From Notospermus geniculatus (Eukaryota > Nemertea > Pilidiophora > Heteronemertea > Lineidae), in the NCBI GenBank assembly GCA_002633025.1, contig NMRB01000493.1:292012-356011 (forward strand): 64,000 nucleotides of DNA, given 5' to 3'. Positions 52,921-64,000 of the stretch are shown here, in pieces. A model generated the notes under the pieces. It was not told the origin of the DNA, searched no databases, and saw nothing but the letters and a program-made list of their open reading frames with translations. Within the stretch, counting starts at the first letter, position 1; each line of letters begins with the position of its first letter. Made by a program: the position numbers and the translations under genes.

Positions 52921-54984
52921 ATGCACATGTACCAGAGAGATCACTCCGATGCGCTGGCGCAATGGCGCGCTTTCCACTCACCAGCCTGCGCATACGCATT
53001 GATTACTAGCCACAAGGAGTTTGTGTGAACAGCGCATTTCTCCTCTCGTTTTCGTCTCGGTTAGCACTCCCAAGTTCTCCTTCAACCGATGTATTGATAT
53101 ATCAAATAAGCTGATTCTATTGATTTCTGTTGAGTCGTGTACATTTCGTGCCTACTGAACCATAAAAAAGATATTAGAAACCAGGATATTGATTTCAATC
53201 CGGGCGTTTATCACGTAAGCTTCCGACTGAAATCGCATTCCTTAGCACAAGTGAGGTTGACGCAGGCTATGGTGTAGACTCGTTCCAATCTCTGTTGCTC
53301 CTCTCCCGCGGCGCTGCTGTCCGGTTCCGCGACAAGACATACGCGGACCACGCCAACTTCCGGTCCGACTTCTGCGCATCCTACAACGCATCATTTGTTG
53401 TGGAATTGACAGTACCGCCGCTGGTGTGGAGCGGCAAAAACGGGAACCAGTCTAGTTATGGCGAAGATACCAAGTGGTTGTGACGGACGTCACCGAAGCA
53501 AATGGCTTCGAACTGACCATACCCACAGAAATCTTGCGGCAGGAACCGCACGCGGGAAACGCACCGGCTCCGCATCAGTCACTCGCTAGCTTGATTTTCT
53601 TGCGGTTTCTGCGTTTTATGTTGGCAACCTACCTACCCGGCACGACTAGCCAGGTAAAAGCACGAGACTGTTGACTAAAGTTACCAATCTAGAATTACTG
53701 CATAAAAGAACATCCAAGATACCATTCTATTGTTTACATGCAGGAGGGTATAATTAGGCCTGTCTGCTTCGCATTGCCGTACTTCGACGTTTCGTGGTTG
53801 TCTCCAGACTAGGCCTATCGACAAGAAAGGGTGCTTCTGGTTTTTTTTGGAAAATAGAGATGAATTTTTATCCATTATATTCAAAACAAGCCCTCTCCGT
53901 CAGTTGATCCGTGACGGAAATGAAAATCCACCGTGCGGCGGTAATCTACCAGGCAAAATTAATTGGAAAAGTGAACGTGTATCGATTCTTCGATCTCCTG
54001 TACGTTGTTCAGTCAGGTTTTTTATTCCCACTGCTGTCGCCGGCGGACGGCTTGCCAATGAATGGCTTATCCCTGATGGGTACTCTGACAGTTGCGCTCA
54101 GTCGCTCATTTCCCTCATCCTCGTACCATGATCTCATCACGCGATGTGATGATGACGCGATCGCGCGAATTTTGCGATCGAAAATTGACCTGAACATCAG
54201 AATAGCGGGCGCGCGGTGCCAACGCCATACGTACCTACATGTGATCTATACTGTATTCGGCGAATGGCGCTATTCTACGGTGCCATGTAGACTGACGGCC
54301 ACTTTCGTGCCATCGATCCGAATTTGATGTTCGCAGGAATAAATAAGTGCAAGAAAAAACTGAGTACACAAAGTTTGGTTCTAATAACATGACGCCCCAC
54401 GCTCTGATGAGCCGCGGTACATCAGTTGATTACACCATCCGTGTCAGTCGCTCCGAGAGCTTCACGCGCCACGCTATATTAGTCAAATATTCCTGATTGT
54501 CAAGCATAATGGCGCCACTTCTGATCATAAACTTTTGATTTAGAGAATGTATTTCAGGCTATATTGCCACGGGAAGACTTTGGTTGGTGAAGATATTCAC
54601 ACACTGTGACGGAGTAAGTTGATATTTGCTGACGTTTCTGGTGAACAAATTGAAATCTAGCACGCGAGGAAAAAGCGGCAGACAAAATCTGCCTCGGGGT
54701 GCAGATATTATAGAAATACATGATGTCTGTTGACGATAAGACCTTGTCGGTACTTTTAATTGGTTGTAAAACGATTTCAGTGGAGTTTCGAGCGGGTCTT
54801 CCAGGTGCTGAGTTTTTCTGTTCGAGACTTGGACCATTGCACGAGTCTTACAAAAATATCGAATCGAGGGCTGAGCGCCAGATACGACGGACAATATAGG
54901 TCGAATTTTTGGATAGCTGAGGAATCCGGCGCGCCCAGACAAGACCTGCGCAGTCGCCCTCTGTATCACATGGAGACTAGCTTG

Positions 54985-55025
54985 TCCATCCGGGAATCGA
55001 ACCCGAAACAGCTGTGACAGGCGCC
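54985..55025 (-). repeat. tRNA-like T arm (SINE remnant)
   Basis: On the minus strand TTTCGGGTTCGATTCCCGGA is a well-formed T arm with an exact B box GGTTCGATTCC. Upstream sequence (GGCGCCTGTCACAGCTG) does not give a good D or anticodon arm, so a functional tRNA is unlikely. Confidence 0.4.
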
Positions 55026-55415
55026 GACGTTTCCACTTGACTTTGACATCCCACGCTCTGTTTGCTGAGAAGAGAAAGGCAACTCCAGATCAAACAGCGG
55101 CCATGTTATCTACGTGCGCCGCGTACCAAATGCTTCCTTATTGGATTCACCAACAAAGATAGGTAATTGGGGTTTGTTCGCCTTCGGCCAAACCGTCTTT
55201 GGGTTGTCGAATCCTGCTCCGACAACCTGGATGCTAATTGGTTTACAGCAGTGACAAGAATCTTCATGAGATTCTACTAAGCTGATTTGCATGAGCCTTA
55301 TCGAACCTTGTCCGACATGTGTCCGATCGATCTGAGATTGACCGCATGTTATTTGATTTTAAGTTATTATTATTCAATCAATTAAATAGATTAGATCGAT
55401 CAGCACAAGTTAAAG

Positions 55416-55522
55416 CAATGGGGAACTTTCCTACCGTCAGAGGCCACGACGAGTTAGCGGTCCAAGAACGTCATGAAATTTGACGTCACAGGGCAGAAAT
55501 GCATGCCACAAGTTCCCCATTG
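55416..55522. mobile_element. 107-bp inverted-repeat element
   Basis: CAATGGGGAACTT and AAGTTCCCCATTG are perfect 13-bp inverse termini. The interior has no open frame. Target duplication is not clear. Confidence 0.6.
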
Positions 55523-55744
55523 TAATTGTGGAGTTCTTTATCTTTCTTTTATTCCCTATAAGAAGTCTGTTTTATCACCTGAAAACAAACTTTATAAAGC
55601 CAATATTTAAAAGATAACGCACGTCAGCATGCCAGTCATCATCTGGATGACGATGTTTTTATTAGTGCGAGCAGACGTTATTTTTTCTCCTTGATTTGTA
55701 TTCCATCCGTCGTCCTTTGCAGACGATGATTCTGCCTGGGGTAT

Positions 55745-56017
55745 CAGGGGCGGATCCAGGATTTTGGAATACGGGGGGCCGGTCACCATCAGCCATAGGA
55801 TGACGGAGTAGAGTCGCAAGTCACGGAGCCAAACGGGGATCTGGGGGCCTCCCCCAGAAAAGTTTGAATTCCAGATGCACTTAGATACGATTTCCAAGCA
55901 TCTGGGGGCATGATTTCCTCATCTTTTTGCTCATTTTTTCGGAGTTAGTGACCCATTTTTTGTTGGTGTTCCAAAAATAGGGGGGGGGGGCGCGGCCCCC
56001 CTCTGGATCCGCGCCTG
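55745..56017. mobile_element. MITE, hAT-like with 5-bp target duplication
   Basis: CAGGGGCGGATCCAGGATTT and CTCTGGATCCGCGCCTG bound 273 bp, with GGTAT at 55740-55744 and 56018-56022. A G-run lies before the right end. Termini match 43696-43952. Confidence 0.8.
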
Positions 56018-56101
56018 GGTATCTCTCCACGTTGATGTGTATCATAAGCGTCTTATCATACCTTGGATTTATCCCGAAAAAAACTCAATCAGTAAACTTA
56101 A

Positions 56102-56370
56102 GGTGCCTACAGGTCGACATTGCGTCTAAGCAACTCGCGGCAACTAGCTTCCCGGCGATGGAAGCAACTCGGAGTGATTTTGTTGACCTGAGCGCGCTTG
56201 CCTCTCCGAGCAACTGCCGGATCCGCTAGTTGAGCGTGCTGTTCGAGAACTGCCAGTTGCTCCGAGTTCCTCTCAATCGCAGAAATGTCGACCTGCGCGT
56301 GGTTCTTTTTTTTTTATCTGCGACGGATCCGTCGAGTTGCTTTAAGACGCAATGTCGACCTGTAGGCACC
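56102..56370. mobile_element. MITE, Harbinger-like
   Basis: Perfect 26-bp termini, beginning GGTGCCTACAGGTCGACATT, bound 269 bp; AAGCAACTCG/CGAGTTGCTT continues the pairing inward. Flanks are TAA (56099-56101) and TCA (56371-56373), one base from a TAA duplication. Confidence 0.75.
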
Positions 56371-57595
56371 TCAAGAATACAACTCCCCACAACCAAGAAA
56401 TCAATTGATTTATTACTTTGAGCCCAAGCCCATGCATAGGCCTACTCTTCATTCAATAGCCAATTTTTCGGTCATTTCTCTTAAGAAAGTGACATAAAAA
56501 GTTCTTTCACCAGTCACAATCTGCGGCTATCGGTGTTGCCAACTGTCGTCTGCTCCGTCTCTCTGCTTTGTCTTCACTCTCTGGGTGAAATCGGGTTGTC
56601 TCATCCGACTTTCATTCATTCTCGGACCCGGAACATCATTTTTGATACGCTGTGAAAAAAACCCGCCATGATGATGCTGCCTCTTTGCTCTCTTCATTGT
56701 ATTCTCCTTTTAGAATCATCGTTACATTTGCTGTATATTTTGGTCCCATAACAAAGGCGTCCAGGCCTGCAACTGACGTAAACATCGAGGGTAGACTTCA
56801 GAACGATCCGATGTGCTTTGAATCTCATGTGGGGCGTTTTGAAGTCAGGTTTTACACAAAACAAGTACAAAATGCTTAAAAATTTAGCACTCTCGCACAA
56901 TATGAGTCTCGAATATGTTATTCTGAATCCTCCTTAAACCTGTTTATAAATATATCAAAAAGACAATGCAGAAAAGCGTGTAATATTTAATCAGAGTTCA
57001 CCTGTTGTATCCAAACAACCCACTCGATAGAAGATAAACAGATACACGGTTTTTCAGAGAGAATACTTTTTCTGGTGAAGTATACATGTATGTAATCGTC
57101 AGTTTCAATTGGTGATAAGCATCCAGGTTCATATCGCCGTAAGAAAAAAGCGTTGTCATCTTTGTCATCGCTTGCGTTTGGCTTCAAAGGTTCACGTTAT
57201 CCACCCACATGAAGGACAAATTTAGTTCTAGCTATCTCTTGTCCCGAATTTGATAAGTTGTTGTTGCTAAACAAAGCGTTTTCAGCAACTTTGCAATCTT
57301 CCTACGGCGTCAGATCGTCATATCTCGTTGCCAAAGCAAAGCGACGGGTACCTCGATAGTTTAGACGTGGATTACTAAGCCCCAGGTGTGCTAGGGTTAC
57401 TGAGTGACGAAAGTATCCCGATAAAATACAGCCATTTGATATTTGTGTGTGGTAACGTCTCACTAACTGGTTTATAATAACCATGTACTAAGTCATCAAA
57501 CGGGAATCCATATTCTGGAAGACGTTTTTAAGCATGATTGATGACCATCTGATGAGGTTGTCTGATATCGATCGATTCGGTTGCCTCCATCATGG

Positions 57596-57880
57596 CGGGT
57601 CCCGGCGGTTGTAGAAAAAGTGTTCGCAACGCCGGCTATGATGCTTAATCCCAAGTGGATCACTTTAACAGCACTAGTCACTAGCATATTGCCGTTTACT
57701 TTCGTGTAGTCCTCGACTCGAATGTCCGGAACTCGATTAGCTGAAGTTGGTTCTTTATATGGGCCTAGCCAACATGTGTAGGGATCCCGGCGGTTGTGGA
57801 AAACTGCTCGCAACGGCTGGTACTTGATCCCAAGACAGTGTACCACTCCAACGGTAGTCACTAACCTATTGTTACCCGAG
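57596..57880. repeat. Diverged direct duplication, ~183-bp offset
   Basis: TCCCGGCGGTTGTAGAAAA, CGCAACG, ATCCCAAG and TAGTCACTA occur at 57598-57690 and again, with many differences, at 57783-57870. Confidence 0.65.
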
Positions 57881-59957
57881 GTTGGTTTCTTTATACGAAC
57901 CTGGCTTAGCAGTTGGCCAGGTCCAACACTCGTCCCCAGCTGGCCATAGGTATAGACCAACTAAACACTGGCATGTTGGCGCCAAAGGTGAAGGATTATC
58001 AATAGACGGCGCTGTTTGACTAGGGAGCCAATCATAAGCCGTCATCACAGGTTTGACCGACGCCACCGTAACACACTTTCTGATTGGCTAAGGTTCGTGC
58101 ACAAAATGTAGGCTACACTGTCTATTCATACTCGCGGCAGATTCCCAGCGGGGGATACCACACGAATCGGACAGCTATCGCCGTCTATTAGTGATACTTT
58201 GAGGATCGCACCAACTGAAGCAGTTTCGGAGCGCGGGTATTATAGTGGGTGGCCGGGAGGAGTTTAGCCAGGTCCAAACATTCAACCTTTCTCATTGATT
58301 GATATCACGGAACAAACCCACTATGCAGTCGTGTTTAGCTTCGTGGTTCTTTCCGTTCTGTCCAGAAAAGTGAAGGATTGCGGATCACTTGATATGTTCA
58401 CCCACATCATGTCGTCAACGACAGGATAAGTGGACGTATCACAAATATACGAGTACTCCATCAACCCACAGGTTGCCTATAAAATCTGGCATCGGCACTT
58501 CTTCAAAGGGTTCGTAAAAGTAACTGAGTACGATTTACATCTTTTACAAAGGAGCCAAACAGCATCGCCAAAGACCGTGATCTGCAGCCATATCGGGTTC
58601 ATTCGGACGTCTCATAGCTTCAACCTGTTGATCTCACATTATACCATTGAAGACCAGCCTTTTCAAACGAATGACACTTGTAAGAACTATTACACCATCA
58701 AAGATTTTTATTCCCTCAGAAGCAACTGAGCTCTGCTACAGAAAACCCACGGGGTAGAGATATTTCTGTATCAACCTAAATATGACGCAGAATACTGTGT
58801 ACAGCGTGTATGTGTGTACTCTTCCGTTGAGTCAAGCAGCTTGGTCTTCAGTAATACCAGCGAGCTGTGATCAGAGATGTTTTCGCGTGCTTTAAGCAGC
58901 AACTAAAGGGTTTTCTATGATATATCCTTGATCAGCAGGCGACAAACAGCGGGAAACAAGTGTAAGATAAACGATAGCAGACGACACGCGAAAACGAGTC
59001 ACGATATGTGGATGGTATATCTTTTAGGCTGAAAAACCCTCGGCTCTGTTCCGATGTAATAAGATAACTCCTGACAATATCAAAGGAGTCAGCCGTCAAG
59101 GCCATCCTGCTGTATCGGATATCATAGAATCAGGTGTTATAAAGGATATCCTGATGTCGTTACTATCTTTGAGTTGCCCGATGACAATATGCTGTAAGGA
59201 TTTCCTTCTTTTATTGGCTCGCTGTTCAGGATATCCTGATGACATCACTCAGCCAATGGTATTTCTTGATTTTGATGAAAATGCGTCCTGTATGACGTGA
59301 GCATGGTATAAAGATACTTCCATTGTATAAACATGCATCGGGCATGAACATGGTATCGAAAACCCATCCTGCCAATATCTTCGTTTCGCCTCCTATTCCT
59401 TGTTTTCGACTCAACTCGTTGTTACGTCGTCTAATGTAAACAAACACGCCGTACAAAAACTAGGCCGCCCTCTTCCCAAGTCAAAAGAGACGTCGTCCGC
59501 CTCTCTCATCGATCAGATGTGCGGTTCTTCTGGGATATTGTCGGAAAGAGATTCATGCCTCATCCACGAGGCCCACCTCATCAAACCAACGAGGAGTAAA
59601 TCATCCTTTAAAACCAATGAAGCCATCACCAAAGGCATGCATCTTAGCTAACTCTTGCAATTAGAAATCACTGCGATCACAATTTCCATCACGGTTCAAT
59701 TACTGCTTTATCAGTCGCCACGACGGAGTCATTACCCTCGTGTCTTTTCTAAGAGATTTAATTATGCTAATGCAGAAGGCTAATCTGTCAAATTCTAGTC
59801 ATTAGCTCGCGATATTTAAATCGTATCCCCTTCCTCTTACGTTTGAAAGCTGAAGGATGTGTATTCTGATGATATAATTAGCCCGCGAGGCACAAAATCC
59901 GTCGATCAAATCCCATGCGTTCGTTGCACAGGCTCAAAAGAAAATGCTCATCTGTCA

Positions 59958-60001
59958 AGGTCAAGGTCAAAGTGCGAGGTCAAGGTCAAAGTTCAAGGTC
60001 A
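59958..60001 (+). promoter_or_regulatory. Cluster of five AGGTCA half-sites
   Basis: AGGTCA occurs at 59958, 59964, 59977, 59983 and 59996, as two zero-spaced pairs and one single. Three are TCAAGGTCA, the extended monomer site of ERR/NR5A-type nuclear receptors. Function is inferred; simple hexamer slippage is the alternative. Confidence 0.4.
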
Positions 60002-60481
60002 GCCCAAGGAGTAATTAATTTACCTCGGGAGTTCGATATTCTTCAAGAACCCATCTGGTTCTCACCAGTCTATCTGTCCTGACGGTCATCTAGCCTGGTT
60101 CGAATCCACCACATTTCCCGTTTCTGAGGTGGTGACAGCCTCAGCCAATCATCGGGGCGCGAAGGAAAATCGACGCGCCAATCAAAATCCGTGTTACAAA
60201 TTCGAGCGTGAAGAGCAAAGAAAGTGTCCAACGGTGATTTGTTTCGCAAGTTCTGATTGCTCGGAGGCGGGGTCAAGTAGGGGTTAGGTTCATTAATAAT
60301 TTATGCATTAACGGAAAAGATGACACGATTCGGACAAGGCTAAAGACGGAGTTCATACGGAGTCGATAGCCTTGTTTGGACAAGATGCAAGAACCCGACA
60401 ACCGATGGTGCAGGCGTTACATTTATAAATCACAAAATCCTCTTTGATAATTGACAAAACAGTAGTGACCATACCTAACAC

Positions 60482-60500
60482 AGGTCAAAGGTCAAGGTCA
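60482..60500 (+). promoter_or_regulatory. DR1 plus half-site for nuclear receptors
   Basis: AGGTCAAAGGTCA is an exact direct repeat with one-base spacer (the HNF4/RXR/COUP-TF type), followed immediately by another AGGTCA. It lies 480 bp from the cluster at 59958. Confidence 0.4.
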
Positions 60501-61403
60501 GGATAATATAATTGGAAATTATATCACGAAATCGCCCGAAGGTTGCCGGAGACAAATATAATTAATCACGGATACGTACTGAAGATTTTGTAATCGTAGC
60601 CGAGAAACCCGAAGCGTGGTATCGACATTCGGTCTCGTGGAAGTGACTTACCTTCATTAATTGCGTGAAGCCAATTTGAAGCACACTGGCTGACGGCACC
60701 AGTCTGATGAGCCCTATTTACTCTACCATACCGGAGACAAGTCATCATTAACGAAGTTGTCTGTCGCTGGAGTGCCGTGAACTATATGAAGGAAGACAAG
60801 AACAATTTTGTGAGGGGTTGATAATTAGCAATTAACCTTTTGAATGCCAGTATACTTCTTCTGCATAACTAACTGGAAATAATGTGAAGCGTCTTCAAAC
60901 TCGTGCGCTTCGACATACAAGGTCATGACATGAGGACCGACATCAGGCGGACCAGTCCATTCGTATAGCAGTTTTGGGGAACATGGTCGGACATCAGCCA
61001 CTGGCCCGGTGGGTATGAAACTTCAGTATATTACGCCACGCCCCAAATTATACATTTTTGACCAACGCACTGGCCCCAAATGGCCATACGACATTGGGAT
61101 TCCTTCCCATCCGCGATAACCACCATCAGATTTACATCATTACAACCTTTAATTTCGCGTCACCTCGCGTTGGTTCTTGCCCTAAGTACCCTTCCTTTTC
61201 CATCCCTGTCATGTCTGCCACCCTACAAGTAAGATGATGATGAAAAATTCATGGCAATCAGTCCATAGACGTGATAAAATATTCTCGTTTGGCTTAATGC
61301 TATCGTTTGAATGCATCTTCCGAGTCAGGTTCATTTAGATTTAATACCATGGTTAGAATATGAGAGAAAGATCTTCTTTCTTTCTCGCCGCGGCCTCATC
61401 TGA

Positions 61404-61501
61404 ATGCACCTAACATCTGACATGATCATCATCCAGTTTCAGCGCTTCGTGTTGGTGTTGGTGTTGACGTTGCTGGGTTTCTTGTTCATGGAGTTAGTGA
61501 C
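61404..61501 (+). CDS. Possible N-terminal exon encoding a signal anchor
   Basis: An in-frame TGA directly precedes ATG at 61404. The frame reads MHLTSDMIIIQFQRF followed by VLVLVLTLLGFLFMELV and ends at a good donor (GAC/GTAAGC, GT at 61502). A short tail plus an 18-residue hydrophobic stretch is what the first exon of a type II Golgi protein looks like. No following exon is recognisable before the window ends, so the assignment is tentative. Confidence 0.3.
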
Positions 61502-61567
61502 GTAAGCAACTCTTGATACAGTTTCTTAGCAGTAAGACCGTAAAGGCTTTCATCTACATACATGTAA

Positions 61568-61710
61568 AGACCCGTTCCCAAAGTAGATTCCGCCGTGGTT
61601 TGCGGCAGCAGAGCGGTTTCCATCAAAGGATTATCCAAAACACTATGAAAACCGCACCGCTCGCCGCAAATACCACGGCGGGATCCACTGTAGTAGTGGA
61701 AACGGGCCTT
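61568..61710. mobile_element. Foldback MITE, Harbinger-like (TAA)
   Basis: AGACCCGTTCCCA and TGGAAACGGGCCTT are inverse termini with mismatches; inward CCGCCGTGG/CCACGGCGG, TTTGCGGC/GCCGCAAA and GAGCGGTTT/AAACCGCAC pair. TAA flanks both sides (61565-61567, 61711-61713). Termini resemble 40222-40403. Confidence 0.65.
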
Positions 61711-61989
61711 TAAAGTCCCTTCTTCACAGCTTCTCGCCGTGATTTGTGGTGAGTTGTCTGGTTTTCACGTGTATATTTTACTAAACCATCAATGGGCACC
61801 CCAAACCATGTGAAAACCGTATCACCTATACCGCAAAACGCGGAGAAATTGTTCGTGGAAACGGCCTCATATGCCCGTCGCGCAGTCAAACGCCCGGCGG
61901 CGCAAAACGCTCCGTCAGATCTCCAGGGACCCAACGACATTTCATTTCCTATCCAATAATCAACCTGTATCTTTGTGCTGGCGTTGTTT

Positions 61990-62237
61990 ACACTCTTAGA
62001 AATAAGGGTTCTTCAAGGGTTTTTCACGAGCACATATATGCAACCCTTAGAGGTTTCTTGAAAAACCCTAAAAAGTTCTTTAAAAAACTCTTAAGGGTTC
62101 TTCATTATCCCGTAAAACCCTAAGAAGTTTTCTGGAAAACCGTAGGGTTTTTCAGGGTAATGAAGAACCCTTACGAGTTTTTTAAAGAACCGTTTAGGGT
62201 TTTTCAAGAAACCTTTAAGGGTTGCATATATGTGCTA
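61990..62237. mobile_element. AGAACC-family foldback element
   Basis: The left end CACTCTTAGAAATAAGGGTT matches the termini of 48865-49115. GCACATATATGCAACCCTTA pairs with TAAGGGTTGCATATATGTGC, and the interior alternates GGTTCTT and AAGAACC. The right terminus equivalent to AAGAGTG is missing. Confidence 0.65.
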
Positions 62238-63911
62238 CCGTCGCCATGCACTTTCTCCGCTCCCTGTGGGGATCAGAGCTGTCGGCTGTCAACGTGATCA
62301 ATACCCTACAAGGGTGAAAGATTAAAGGCATCGGTAACCGATAACCAATAGACGGAGCTTTGACTGATGGCGTCATGACGTCACATTTCCTGTTAGAAAG
62401 CACCCTCGTCTCCAGGGTCGTTTGCGCCATGTGCTCAGTCGTCGCGACCTCGACTACAGACGAGTATAACCCTTGTGGACGAGGTTGTACCAAAGTTGTG
62501 TCTCTGCTTCCGTTGGTCAAATAACCGACACCTATTACTCGTGATTTCATTTCATAATTTCATGTTAATCCCATGACGAAGACTTCACAGCCTATCTGCT
62601 AATGTATCGGCTGACAGTGATTATTTTAATAGTCTAGTACACGAGATGAAGTCAACTCTGGGTCTGCGTCCTTAACCCTGCTTAGCAACAGATAAAGTTG
62701 CAAAGGAATTATATATATCAGTCCCATTACTGCTGACTCAGCCATTTTCAGAAAAAGTGACGTCTCTTTGGTTACAAAACGTTAACTGAATCCATTTCTT
62801 TGAAGGAATATGTTTGTGTCCACCTCATTTGACATCATGAGGGAAGGAAGGTCAAACAGCCACTGTCGTTTGTCTGGAGTAGAATGTTAGAAAGGGCCTC
62901 GGGTTTCCTACGACGGCAAGGCAAACAGAACGTGGCTGTGTTCCTTGAATGCCAAAGGCTCATGTTCCTTTGACAACCTCATTTTTGTTTGACTGGTAAT
63001 ATATGTCAACGAGTGCTGCTCAGCTACTTGTGGTATTACATACTTTCCGGAAAAACTCGAAGGCAACTTCTGTATTCCGGAAATACCCGAAGGTAGCTTC
63101 CATCGGTTTTCCGAAAAATACACGAGGAATGCTCGGCGACTGAGTAGAAAGGAAAACGTCAAAAAATTACCACTCTCTGCTTGAAGGACCAAAATGATAT
63201 ACTTAATGATACATTATAATGTATTCCAAACGTTCTCGAGTCATCATTATCGACTCTAAGTAAGCTGAACCATTCATCAAGAGTTTATTTTACAACCTCC
63301 GCCTTCGTGTGATGTACCAGGGTAATCAGTTTTTGATCGCTGTCGTCTGCGCGATATGGATCAATTATGTATTCATTCGAAGCTAGGTAGATATATTCAC
63401 TGACAATTTCATCGCTGTGGATACAGCTAGAATGATGAGCGACGATCATACGAAGGCATTAAATGTCATATAAATCGTTGAAGGAAAACGTTGGTGTAGG
63501 ATCCGATCGATCGATAGCCGCAGCTTCAGTGTACGTTGACGTTTGTCACTCTGATGTTCCCAACATCAGGACTCTAGGTCCAATGAGGAACCCGCAGAAC
63601 TACGCCACGACGTGGCGCTGTCAGTGTAAGACCCGGAAGTCCTATTTTCTAACAGTATTTCCATTTACTTCTTGCCCCAAAATAAACCACTCTCTTTGGT
63701 TCAGTTTTGATTAAATTACACTGTCCTGTTTCATGTTCAAAGTTCTCCATATATCACTGCTCTGTTTCGTCAGAAATGCCACAGGATGCCAATACTGACG
63801 ACGTCTTTTGGGGAAATTTCCACGGAAAATTGTGTAGAAAAATGTACACATGCTTTGACGACGTGACGTCAACAGCGAAAAAAGTGACGTCAGTACGTCA
63901 TTCGGGTCTTA

Positions 63912-64000
63912 AGGCCCATTTAGACGATCATACATTTGTTCAAATTTTCATCATACATTTGTATGATGATGTTCGTGGACAAATGTATGACCGTGTAAAT
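63912..64000. mobile_element. Inverted-repeat element cut by the window end
   Basis: GGCCCATTTAGACGATCATA with CATTTGT pairs with ACAAATG and TATGACCGTGTAAAT at the edge; an inner CATCATACATTTG/TATGATGATG hairpin lies between. The right terminus is not in the window. Confidence 0.55.

Larger units (their letters stand above)
52925..64000. other. No complete gene recognised
   Basis: After the fucosyltransferase exon I find MITEs, tRNA-like remnants, nuclear-receptor half-site clusters and a single candidate exon (61404-61501), each listed separately. Open frames up to 154 codons (57496-57960) derive from repeats or chance. This stretch may be intron of the fucosyltransferase. Confidence 0.4.

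Noticed and set aside
53295-53674. Two plus-strand open frames with acidic/basic patches
   Set aside because: Region has inverted GC-rich blocks (CGGTTCCGCG, GGAACCGCACGCGGG) and looks like another decayed foldback element; no splice structure.
57496-57960. 154-codon minus-strand open frame
   Set aside because: It spans a diverged direct duplication, has no domain and no splice context.

Overview
This is a draft-assembly fragment of a metazoan nuclear genome. Three genes have spliced exons with GT-AG junctions and products close to vertebrate kinases or glycosyltransferases. The rest is intron-rich, packed with short inverted-repeat DNA transposons (MITEs) and minisatellites, and broken by one 401-base N gap (2035-2435) and three single Ns (28486, 31564, 44518). 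Two N positions are flanked by ~97% identical copies of the same sequence, as expected when two haplotypes of a very polymorphic animal are not merged. I infer an invertebrate, probably a marine deuterostome such as a lancelet, hemichordate or echinoderm. The species cannot be named from sequence alone.

Layout. 1-6.6 kb: repeats, MITEs and the N gap; no gene seen. 6.6-15.6 kb (+): 11 exons of an NDR-family kinase (STK38/STK38L, tricornered) lacking only the N-terminal coding exon. 15.6-21.4 kb: likely 3' UTR and repeats. 21.5-24.0 kb (+): a three-exon gene for an unrecognised, largely disordered 551-residue protein, with CRE sites upstream and, 12 bases after its stop, a tandem array of hairpins shaped like the acceptor/T-arm half of tRNA. 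25-29.2 kb: CRE cluster, minisatellite, several foldback elements and a LINE reverse-transcriptase fragment. 29.4-35.1 kb (+): complete PKMYT1 (Myt1, Wee1-family kinase), including a U12-type intron and two exons present twice. 36.5-38.6 kb (-): complete three-exon alpha-1,3-fucosyltransferase (GT10). 38.6-51.5 kb: repeats, including a 1.7-kb direct tandem duplication. 51.6-52.6 kb (+): a second, paralogous GT10 fucosyltransferase whose last exon is not in the window. 52.7-64 kb: MITEs, nuclear-receptor half-site clusters and one possible signal-anchor exon.

The genes do not form a functional cluster, except that the two fucosyltransferases are divergently oriented paralogs. STK38 and PKMYT1 are independent intracellular kinases; PKMYT1 inhibits CDK1. 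The distinctive features are the tRNA-minihelix-like 3' UTR array, the U12 intron, a 68-bp palindromic insertion with a visible empty site, and at least six recognisable MITE groups with readable target-site duplications.
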